Shown: piece after piece, positions 1 through 5,829 of the stretch
Layout of the letters: the number at the start of each line of letters is the position of its first letter
Position numbering within the stretch: the first letter of the stretch is position 1
Assembly (NCBI GenBank): GCA_027489915.1
Contig: JAIXZB010000172.1
Coordinates: 1 to 5,829, forward strand
Direction: 5' to 3'
From: Rickettsiales bacterium
GTDB taxonomy: Bacteria > Pseudomonadota > Alphaproteobacteria > Rickettsiales > UBA3002
Length of the DNA stretch: 5,829 nucleotides
The notes under the pieces: generated by a model
What the model was told of the DNA's origin: nothing
Databases searched by the model: none
The model's input: only the letters and a program-made list of their open reading frames with translations
Position numbers and translations under genes: made by a program

Positions 1-848
1 AGTTCTGGACTTGATTTCATAATGTTAAGTGCAGCGTTCGCCGCCGTTACGCATGAGGCAGGGAGTCCAGTTGAAAAGATAAAGCTTCGCGCCTGACTTA
101 TGAGATGCTGCATTAAGACACTACTACCTGCCACATAGCCGCCGTAGCTACCCAGAGCTTTGGATAAGGTACCACTTATTACATCTGCGCTGAAAGGCTT
201 CACAAAGCCAAGACCATGTGCATCATCGACCATGAGCCAGGCATCGTGCGATTGCGCTATGGCTTGGATTTCGGCAATGGGGGCACAATCACCATCCATG
301 CTGAACACAGATTCGGTCAATATTAGGCAGTTACTATGGGCGCTTCGGTGGGTTGCAAGAAGTGATGTGAGATGCCCCATATCATTGTGTGCGAACCGTT
401 TTACGGTGGCGCCGCTTAGCTGCGCACCATCAAGCATGCAAGCGTGAACAAATTTATCGGCAAGAATCAAATCACCTTGTTCCACCAGTGCGGTTATTGC
501 TCCAATATTGGCAAGGTATCCACTGCCGAATACCAGAGCAGATTCGGTTCCTTTATAGGCTGCAAGCGCTGTTTCTAATTCGCCAAACGCTTTGTGGTTG
601 CCTAGCACTAGGCGGGAGGCTCCTGCCCCTGCTCCATGTATATCAATTGCAGCCATTGCAGCTTGCATCACGTGCGGATGGGTACGTAATCCTAAGTAAT
701 CATTGCCCGAGAAATGCAGGTAATCACGGCCTTCGTGGCGGGTTATAGGACTTAAAAACTCAATAGCATGCGTGCTTAAATGGCGTTTAAGTCCAGCATT
801 TTCCTGCGTTTCGAGGCGGATTTTCAGAATGTCGTTCAATACTGGCAA
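1..848 (-). CDS. bioF: 8-amino-7-oxononanoate synthase BioF, C-terminus cut by window edge
   Basis: BioF is a cytoplasmic PLP enzyme of the alpha-oxoamine synthase family. It condenses pimeloyl-ACP or pimeloyl-CoA with L-alanine, releasing CO2, to make KAPA. I translated 282 residues of an uninterrupted frame; about 100 C-terminal residues lie off the left edge (E. coli BioF has 384). Visible motifs are FSGNDYLGL (46-54), the glycine-rich GAGASRLVLGNH (74-85), the PLP-stacking histidine H135 in DKFVHACML, TESVFSMDGD (178-187), the cofactor motif VDDAHGLG with D208 and H211, and the Schiff-base lysine K230 in GTLSKALG. An in-frame TAA lies only six codons upstream and the first in-frame ATG is residue 61, so the start must be non-ATG. 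TTG at 846-848 fits best, with TGGGG seven bases upstream; TTG at 837-839 is the alternative. The segment between H211 and K230 is about ten residues shorter than in E. coli. The gene diverges from bioBA. Identity is very secure; the exact start is less so. Confidence 0.95.
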   Translation of the reverse strand, partial: MPVLNDILKIRLETQENAGLKRHLSTHAIEFLSPITRHEGRDYLHFSGNDYLGLRTHPHVMQAAMAAIDIHGAGAGASRLVLGNHKAFGELETALAAYKGTESALVFGSGYLANIGAITALVEQGDLILADKFVHACMLDGAQLSGATVKRFAHNDMGHLTSLLATHRSAHSNCLILTESVFSMDGDCAPIAEIQAIAQSHDAWLMVDDAHGLGFVKPFSADVISGTLSKALGSYGGYVAGSSVLMQHLISQARSFIFSTGLPASCVTAANAALNIMKSSPE

Positions 849-870
849 TTTGCCGCCCCACTGTTATAGT
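842..870 (+). promoter_or_regulatory. Predicted sigma-70 type promoter for bioBA
   Basis: TATAGT at 865-870 is a good -10 box (5 of 6 to TATAAT). It is preceded by TG one base away at 862-863, giving an extended -10. CTGGCA at 842-847 matches the -35 consensus TTGACA at 4 of 6 positions, with an ideal 17-bp spacer. Transcription would start near 877, leaving a leader of about 25 nt that includes the bioB ribosome binding site. The -35 overlaps the TTG start codon of divergent bioF, so activity here and bioF expression could interfere. This is read by eye from consensus only. Confidence 0.55.
844..854. repeat. Perfect 11-bp inverted repeat over the bioF start codon
   Basis: GGCAA-T-TTGCC is a perfect five-base-arm dyad centred on position 849. 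It contains the proposed bioF TTG start (846-848) and overlaps the putative -35 of bioBA. It could be an operator half of the control region or a weak start-site hairpin in the bioF message, but a five-base arm arises easily by chance. Confidence 0.25.
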
Positions 871-871
871 G
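859..871. promoter_or_regulatory. Imperfect 13-bp dyad over the bioBA -10, possible operator
   Basis: The sequence CACTGTTATAGTG is symmetrical about position 865, with five of six base pairs matching (outer arms CACT and AGTG). It spans the whole predicted -10 box of bioBA and the gap upstream of bioF, where a repressor could act. It fits neither the alphaproteobacterial BioR consensus as I recall it (TTATMKATAA) nor the BirA operator half-sites of E. coli. Its shortness means chance is a real alternative. Confidence 0.25.
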
Positions 872-889
872 CGCCTGTTTTTTAACCTT

Positions 890-894
890 AAAGG
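890..894 (+). promoter_or_regulatory. Ribosome binding site of bioB
   Basis: AAAGG lies eight bases before the ATG at 903 and is the only Shine-Dalgarno-like stretch there, which supports that start. It forms the right arm of a small dyad, CCTT-A-AAGG (886-894), so pairing within the leader might partly mask it. Confidence 0.7.
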
Positions 895-902
895 CACGTA
901 TT

Positions 903-1895
903 ATGTCAACTCACACCGATTCTGCGCCTCGTCATGACTGGTCGCGCGCGGAGATTGCAAATTTATTTGCACTGCCCTTTAACGACCTTCTATTTGAAGC
1001 GCAGCGCCAACATCGCATGTATTTTACTGCAAATGCAATACAGGTTTCAACGTTGTGTTCGATTAAAACAGGTGGTTGCGCTGAAGATTGCGGCTATTGC
1101 TCGCAGAGTGCGCATTACGATACGCCTGTGAAGGCTACTAAGATTCTTGATATTGAACCCGTGCTTGATGCAGCGCGCAAAGCAAAAGACGCAGGAGCCA
1201 CGCGCTTTTGCATGGGTGCCGCATGGCGTAACCCCAAACCACGCGATATGGAAAAAGTAACCGCCATGATTCGGGGGGTGAAAGAGCTTGGACTTGAAAC
1301 CTGCGCTACACTTGGCATGCTTACACCGCAGCAAGCAACGGATTTACGCGAAGCTGGGCTTGATTATTACAACCATAATCTCGACACCTCGCCTGAGTTT
1401 TACGGGCAGGTTATTACCACGCGCACCTATCAGGACAGGCTTGATACGCTTTCTTATGTGCGGGCATCGGGCATGAAAACTTGCGCGGGCGGCATTGTGG
1501 GAATGGGCGAATCACGCGAAGACCGCGTAGGGCTACTTCATGCATTGGCGACACTTCCAACGCATCCAGAAAGTGTGCCTATCAATATGCTGATGAAGGT
1601 GGATGGCACGCCACTTGAAGGCATTGCATCGCTTGAACCGCTTGAATTTGTCCGCACCATTGCGGTGGCGCGAATTATTATGCCCAAAAGCTATGTGCGG
1701 CTTTCGGCTGGACGCGAATATATGAGCGATGAACAACAGGCATTGTGCTTTATGGCGGGTGCAAACTCGATTTTTTATGGGGAAACTTTGCTAACTGCAA
1801 GCAACCCCGAAGAAGCGAAAGATAAGGCCTTATTTACTAAATTGGGCTTGGTGCCTGAAATGCTTGCCACATCATCGGTATCGCAAGCGGCATGA
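903..1895 (+). CDS. bioB: Biotin synthase BioB
   Basis: BioB is a radical SAM enzyme that converts dethiobiotin to biotin, the last step of the pathway, taking sulfur from its own [2Fe-2S] cluster. The 330-residue product is close to the usual length (E. coli 346). The radical SAM cluster motif is C59-x3-C63-x2-C66 (CAEDCGYC). The [2Fe-2S] ligands are all present: C103 (TRFCMGAAW), C134 (ETCATLG), C194 (KTCAGGIVG) and R266 (YVRLSAGR). The substrate-side motif YYNHNLDTSPEFY (155-167) and the C-terminal FMAGANSIFYGE are intact. An additional cysteine, C52, precedes the cluster loop. The start is supported by AAAGG eight bases upstream. The stop overlaps the bioA start as ATGA, implying one message and coupled translation. 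Nothing is missing, so an active enzyme is expected. Confidence 0.98.
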   Translation: MSTHTDSAPRHDWSRAEIANLFALPFNDLLFEAQRQHRMYFTANAIQVSTLCSIKTGGCAEDCGYCSQSAHYDTPVKATKILDIEPVLDAARKAKDAGATRFCMGAAWRNPKPRDMEKVTAMIRGVKELGLETCATLGMLTPQQATDLREAGLDYYNHNLDTSPEFYGQVITTRTYQDRLDTLSYVRASGMKTCAGGIVGMGESREDRVGLLHALATLPTHPESVPINMLMKVDGTPLEGIASLEPLEFVRTIAVARIIMPKSYVRLSAGREYMSDEQQALCFMAGANSIFYGETLLTASNPEEAKDKALFTKLGLVPEMLATSSVSQAA

Positions 1896-3157
1896 TTTCA
1901 GCTTCTGCACCTGATTGGCTGCGCGTGGGGTGGCCGCATATCTGGCTGCCTTATGCGCAGATGCAAACGATTCCTGAGCCGCAAGCTGTGGTGGCAGCAG
2001 ATGGTGCAACCCTGACGCTCGCTGATGGCAGGACATTGGTGGATGGTATTTCTTCATGGTGGACGGTGTGCCATGGGTATAATCACCCTGTAATTACCAA
2101 GGCCGTAGAGCAACAAGTTGCGCAATTTGCACATGTTATGTTTGGTGGGCTTGCGCATGCACCTGCCTACCAACTTGCGACTGCACTTAGCCGCATTGCC
2201 CCTGCGGGGCTTGAACGTGTATTCTTTTCAGATTCCGGTTCGATTGCGGTGGAAGTGGCGTTAAAAATGGCGCTGCAATATTGGCGTAATAAAGGCGAGA
2301 ATAAGCGCAGTAAATTCATCTGTTTCAGTGGTGGTTATCACGGCGATACGTTTGGTGCCATGGCGGTGAGTGATCGTGGCGCATTTAACGGCGGATTCGA
2401 TTCGGCTCTCACACGTAACTACGTGCTCGATATTCCGCGTGATGAATATGGCTTGGCAGAGTTTGAAGATACAGTAGCAGCGATAAAAAGCACGGTTGCA
2501 GCTATCATTATAGAGCCTCTGGTACAGTGTGCGGGTGGATTTCATTTTCACAGCGCCGATGTGCTATCGGAAATCCGCCGTGTGGCGCGTGAGCAGAATA
2601 TACTCTTCATTGCTGATGAAATTGCGACAGGGTTTGGCCGCACAGGCAGCATGTTTGCCTGCAATGAAGCGGCAGTTATTCCTGATATTTTGTGTGTTGG
2701 CAAAGCACTCACAGGCGGCACGATGACGCTTGCTGCAACACTTGCATCGGCTGACGTTTTTGATGCGTTTTTGGGAACGGATATCGAAAAAGCACTCATG
2801 CACGGCCCTACTTACATGGCTAACCCCCTCGCCTGCTCGGCGGCACTTGCTTCGATTGCGCTGTTCGAGAGTGAGCCGCGCTTACAGCAGGTGGAAGCGC
2901 TGGAGCAACGTTTGTGGGATGGGTTGAAGCCGCTTATTGGTGGCAAGCACATAAAAGATGTGCGCGTGAAAGGTGCGATTGGCGTGGTAGAGCTGGAAGC
3001 AGGCGCGCATGATATGTTAGCATTGCGCAAAGCCTTTATAGCAAAAGGCGCATGGATTCGGCCATTTTCCAACTGCGTCTATCTGATGCCACCTTTTACG
3101 ATTTCAGATGCTGAGCTTAATGTTTTGCTTAACGCAATACGCAGCGTTTTAGGCTAA
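1892..3157 (+). CDS. bioA: Adenosylmethionine-8-amino-7-oxononanoate aminotransferase BioA
   Basis: BioA is a class III PLP aminotransferase that converts KAPA to 7,8-diaminopelargonate (DAPA); members of this family use S-adenosylmethionine as the amino donor. Its 421 residues are close to E. coli BioA (429). Family landmarks are HIWLPYAQM (16-24) with Y21, the substrate-pocket pair W56-W57, SDSGSIAVEVALKMA (113-127), the PLP phosphate-binding region GGYHGDT (147-153), D242 in IADEIATGFGRTG, the Schiff-base lysine K271 in VGKALTGGTM, HGPTYMANPLACSAA (304-318), and R390 in IRPFSNCVYLMPP. These separate it from ornithine or GABA aminotransferases. The ATG overlaps the bioB stop by four bases and has only a weak AAGCGG upstream, so translation probably depends on ribosomes finishing bioB. 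At its 3' end it overlaps convergent pepF by nine bases. No obvious hairpin-plus-T-run terminator follows. Confidence 0.97.
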   Translation: MISASAPDWLRVGWPHIWLPYAQMQTIPEPQAVVAADGATLTLADGRTLVDGISSWWTVCHGYNHPVITKAVEQQVAQFAHVMFGGLAHAPAYQLATALSRIAPAGLERVFFSDSGSIAVEVALKMALQYWRNKGENKRSKFICFSGGYHGDTFGAMAVSDRGAFNGGFDSALTRNYVLDIPRDEYGLAEFEDTVAAIKSTVAAIIIEPLVQCAGGFHFHSADVLSEIRRVAREQNILFIADEIATGFGRTGSMFACNEAAVIPDILCVGKALTGGTMTLAATLASADVFDAFLGTDIEKALMHGPTYMANPLACSAALASIALFESEPRLQQVEALEQRLWDGLKPLIGGKHIKDVRVKGAIGVVELEAGAHDMLALRKAFIAKGAWIRPFSNCVYLMPPFTISDAELNVLLNAIRSVLG

Positions 3158-4915
3158 TTCATCGATATAGGATGCAATCACATCGAGCCCTTGTTGCCAA
3201 AAATCAGGCTTGCTTGCATCTAGTCCAAATGGCTTCAGTAATTCTTTGTGACGCAAGGTTCCTCCCGCTGAAAGCATTGCGATATATTTTTGCTCGAATT
3301 GTTTGGCGCGGCCTTTTTTCGCTTCAGCCTGATAACTGGCATAAAGCGAATTTACGAGGCAATCTCCAAATGCATAGGCATAGACATAGAACGGTGAATG
3401 GATGAAATGGGGGATATACATCCAGTAGCTGCTATATTCGGAATCAAGCTTAATGGCGGGGCCTAGGCTTTTGCTTTGTACATCCATCCAGATTTCACCT
3501 ATGCGCTCGGCTGTCAGCTCGCCCTGTGCGCGTTCAGCGTGAACGCGGCGCTCAAACTGGCAAAACGCCACCTGACGCACTACAGTATTGAGCATATCTT
3601 CGATTTTAGAGGCGATGAAATATTGACGCTTTTTTGCATCTTTCTGTTGCGAAAGCAGCGATTGGAAGGTTAGCATTTCTCCGAATACGGAAGCGGTTTC
3701 GGCAAGTGTTAGCGGAGTATCCGCCATGAGAGCGCCTTGCTTTGCGGAAAGCACCTGATGCACGCCATGACCCAATTCATGGGCGAGCGTCATCACATCA
3801 CGGATTTTGCCTTGGTAATTGAGCAGCAAATAGGGGTGCGCGGAAGGTACGGTTGGATGTGCAAACGCGCCAGGTGATTTGCCTTTGCGAATGGGTACAT
3901 CTATCCAGTGTTTATCGAAAAATACTTTGCCGTGTTTGGCAAGTGTGGGAGAGAACGCAGCGTAAGCTTCAAGTACAATAGACTCGGCTTTTGGCCAGTC
4001 TATCGGCTTATCATCCATTGCGGGGAGTGGCGCATTTCTATCCCAGTAATTAAGGGATTTTACGCCAAACTGTTTAGCCTTCCACTTATAGTAACGATGC
4101 GAAAGACGTGCATAATTCTTCTCAACTGTATCAAGCAAAGCATCGACCACTTTATCTTCTACCTGATTACTGACGTTACGGGCGCTGATGGGGGCTTTAA
4201 AGCCACGGGACGAATCATCAATCGCTTTGGATTTGGCGAGGGTGTTGGTGATGAGCGTGAATAATGGTGAATTTTCGGCAAATACGCGGGCTACTTCGTG
4301 CGCTGCGGCTTCACGGGTTTTAGGGTCTTTGTGCGAGAGTAAATCTAGTGCTTCGGCTGAGCCCATTTCTTTGTTTTTTACTTTGAATTTCAGGCGCGCA
4401 ATCGACTCATCATACAAACGCTGCCATGCATTTTCGGTGACAGATTTCTCGAGTATATACTGCTCCAACGTATCTGCTAGCTGATAAGGCTTTAGCGCCC
4501 TTACATCACGCAACCAAGGTTGATAGTGTGCAATGGTTTTATGCTTCAGATGTGTTTTGATAGCAGCATCGGTGAGCTTGTTTATCTCTAACGTGAAAAA
4601 GAGTAATTGCCCTGAAAGCGCCGTTACTTTTTCTATCGTATTTTGATAAAACTGGGCGATTTTTGCATCGGTCATATCGCCCGCATAGAGAAGCTGGGCG
4701 TAACTTGCGAGTTTACCGAGTGTATCTTGCAACGCTTCGTATTGCGTGATGGCTTCACTCAGAGAAGCGGAAGATAATTTAGCTATTTTTCCTTGGTACG
4801 ATTTGGCGAATACACTTGCTCGCGTGGTTACACGCTTTACATCGCGCGCAACATGCGTGTGATCCGAGGATGCGTAGAGATCGCTTAAATCCCATGTGGG
4901 CAATACTGCTTTCAT
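3149..4915 (-). CDS. pepF: Oligoendopeptidase F, M3B family zinc metallopeptidase
   Basis: This cytoplasmic zinc endopeptidase of family M3 (PepF branch) cleaves short peptides rather than intact proteins and is usually linked to peptide turnover. The 588 residues match the family's roughly 600. The N-terminal opening LPTWDLSDLY (5-14) is typical. The catalytic motif HELGH is at 379-383 (zinc ligands H379 and H383, catalytic E380), with the third ligand E406 in TLAETASVFGE. The C-terminal substrate-binding signature IPHFIHSPFYVYAYAFGDC (501-519) carries the conserved H503, H506, Y510 and Y512. No signal peptide or membrane segment is seen. Start: AAAGG lies seven bases before the ATG, which overlaps the upstream gene's stop as ATGA, so the two are probably co-transcribed and coupled. 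Its stop lies inside the end of bioA. Family assignment is firm; the physiological substrate cannot be read from the sequence. Confidence 0.96.
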   Translation of the reverse strand: MKAVLPTWDLSDLYASSDHTHVARDVKRVTTRASVFAKSYQGKIAKLSSASLSEAITQYEALQDTLGKLASYAQLLYAGDMTDAKIAQFYQNTIEKVTALSGQLLFFTLEINKLTDAAIKTHLKHKTIAHYQPWLRDVRALKPYQLADTLEQYILEKSVTENAWQRLYDESIARLKFKVKNKEMGSAEALDLLSHKDPKTREAAAHEVARVFAENSPLFTLITNTLAKSKAIDDSSRGFKAPISARNVSNQVEDKVVDALLDTVEKNYARLSHRYYKWKAKQFGVKSLNYWDRNAPLPAMDDKPIDWPKAESIVLEAYAAFSPTLAKHGKVFFDKHWIDVPIRKGKSPGAFAHPTVPSAHPYLLLNYQGKIRDVMTLAHELGHGVHQVLSAKQGALMADTPLTLAETASVFGEMLTFQSLLSQQKDAKKRQYFIASKIEDMLNTVVRQVAFCQFERRVHAERAQGELTAERIGEIWMDVQSKSLGPAIKLDSEYSSYWMYIPHFIHSPFYVYAYAFGDCLVNSLYASYQAEAKKGRAKQFEQKYIAMLSAGGTLRHKELLKPFGLDASKPDFWQQGLDVIASYIDELA

Positions 4916-5829
4916 TGCTCGACCTTTTGTTTCTGTGATTCAGGAAGTGGTGCCATAGGAACTTTCAGATTTGGCAATTGCTTGGCTTCGGCATTATGCG
5001 GCTTTAACGCCTCACGTAGAACTAGCGCCATAAGCTCTTCGAAGGTGGTTTTGCCGATTTGAAATGCTCCATCACGCACGCGGGTGATATCGCTATTTAA
5101 ATCTTTTGATTCAGCCAGCTTTTTGCCTGTTATCTGCATCACCATAGCATCGGCTAAAAATTCGTTCGAAGCATTAATCACTTTATGCTTACGAAGTTCG
5201 GCAATGATAAAAGGTGCATTTTCAATATTTATATTGGCAGTGCCCACAGGCAGCACATCTTTCGCGCCACTTACAAAATCTGCTGAAGCATAAAGTGCTG
5301 CATCTCTTGTGGTTAAGTTAAATGTTTTTACCTTAATGGCTTTTTCCTGACCGTTATTGCTAGCAAAATCTTCGGGGGCAGAGGACAGCAAGCCGTCATA
5401 AGAGATATCAATTACCAAACCTATTGGACCATAAGGGAGCACTTCGTCGCTGCCTGTGATTTTTCCGATATCTGCGGTGAAACTGATGCTGCTACTTCCC
5501 TTTTCGCTTACGTTATTGGTGTAGTTGGAAATGATATTTTCAATAGAGATGGCATGTGTGGGATTTTCAAAGGGTGTAAGCACAACGTTGCGAATATCAA
5601 TTTCTGTACTGCCCTCTCCGTTACCGCTGTCTTTGGCCGCGCTGCGGGTGTTTGTAATGAACGCACCTGCTTTCATGCCAATGCTGAATTGATTCCAAGG
5701 CTTGCCACGCTCGCTTTCAGGACCATCTATAAGCATGGAATCGGGCAAAGTTATTTGGGTTTTGATAAATGGCTGGCTATTTATGCTTGTGCTATCCACC
5801 TGCATTTCGATAGGGGATTTTTGAATAAG
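4912..5829 (-). CDS. Protein of unknown function, N-terminus cut by window edge; possibly a DUF2125/DUF945-like envelope protein
   Basis: The frame is open to the right edge, giving 305 visible residues. An ATG at 5803-5805 would give 297 residues, but eight more in-frame codons precede it without a stop, so the true start is probably off the window. I do not recognise the protein with certainty. It is rich in Ser, Asn, Asp and Ile, has no cysteine, and alternates hydrophobic and polar residues as in beta-sheet proteins. The stretch from LYASADF through PVGTANINIENAPFIIAEL (about 179-212 of the visible part) has the shape 'layer strand, PxG, strand, helix' that I associate with alphaproteobacterial DUF2125 or YdgA-type DUF945 periplasmic proteins. 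That resemblance is from memory. A helical segment near 263-275 is followed by a Pro/Gln/Lys-rich tail. No signal peptide can be judged because the N-terminus is missing. Its TGA overlaps the pepF ATG, indicating one operon. That it is a real gene is secure; its function is not. Confidence 0.8.
   Translation of the reverse strand, partial: LIQKSPIEMQVDSTSINSQPFIKTQITLPDSMLIDGPESERGKPWNQFSIGMKAGAFITNTRSAAKDSGNGEGSTEIDIRNVVLTPFENPTHAISIENIISNYTNNVSEKGSSSISFTADIGKITGSDEVLPYGPIGLVIDISYDGLLSSAPEDFASNNGQEKAIKVKTFNLTTRDAALYASADFVSGAKDVLPVGTANINIENAPFIIAELRKHKVINASNEFLADAMVMQITGKKLAESKDLNSDITRVRDGAFQIGKTTFEELMALVLREALKPHNAEAKQLPNLKVPMAPLPESQKQKVEQ

Noticed and set aside
389..748. Plus-strand open frame of 119 codons, and the 95-codon frame at 160-447
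   Set aside because: Both lie opposite the clear bioF frame, have no family motifs, and have Arg/Leu/Cys-rich translations typical of antisense shadows.
1..848. bioF as a frameshifted pseudogene, since no ATG-initiated frame spans it
   Set aside because: Manual translation gives one unbroken frame with all catalytic motifs. The lack of an ATG-started frame is explained by the TTG start and the off-window C-terminus.
863..872. BioR-type operator (TTATMKATAA)
   Set aside because: Only one half (TTATAG) matches; the other half reads TGCG instead of ATAA, so the palindrome is absent.
849..902. BirA operator, or a riboswitch in the bioB leader
   Set aside because: No paired TGTAAAC/GTTTACA-like half-sites are present, and a leader of about 25 nt is too short for a known riboswitch.
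3100..3200. Bidirectional intrinsic terminator between bioA and pepF
   Set aside because: The coding regions overlap, and I see no stable GC-rich stem followed by a T run on either strand.
3908..4484. Plus-strand open frames of 118 and 98 codons opposite pepF
   Set aside because: They are fully antisense to a motif-complete PepF and have no recognisable domain or convincing ribosome site.

Overview
The window holds five protein-coding genes packed almost without gaps: three biotin-synthesis genes on the left and a two-gene peptidase unit on the right. Balanced base composition, a BioF active-site region of the type GTLSKALGSYGGY with RSFIFSTGLP, and a PepF C-terminal signature (IPHFIHSPFYVYAYAFGDC) suggest an alphaproteobacterium of moderate GC. 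This placement comes from remembered family signatures, not from a search.

Left half. bioF (minus strand, positions 1-848, C-terminus off the window) is divergent from bioB (903-1895) and bioA (1892-3157), which overlap by ATGA and form one transcription unit. The 54-bp gap between bioF and bioB carries a good extended -10 promoter for bioBA and several short dyads. BioF condenses pimeloyl-ACP (or -CoA) with alanine to give 8-amino-7-oxononanoate (KAPA), BioA transaminates KAPA to diaminopelargonate (DAPA), and BioB inserts sulfur into dethiobiotin. The BioD step (DAPA to dethiobiotin) and the pimelate-arm enzymes (BioC/BioH type) are not here. They may lie beyond the left edge, downstream of bioF.

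Right half. Two minus-strand genes run toward bioA: a protein of unknown function cut by the right edge (4912-5829) and a complete oligoendopeptidase F, pepF (3149-4915). They also overlap by ATGA. bioA and pepF converge and their coding ends overlap by 9 bp, so no intergenic terminator is possible there.

No RNA genes, CRISPR arrays, insertion sequences or long repeats were seen. The region reads as ordinary chromosomal housekeeping sequence. The points most worth a second look are a BioF about ten residues short beside its PLP lysine, its TTG start, the dyad-rich control region lacking known biotin operators, and the unidentified gene coupled to pepF. I found no convincing undescribed system.
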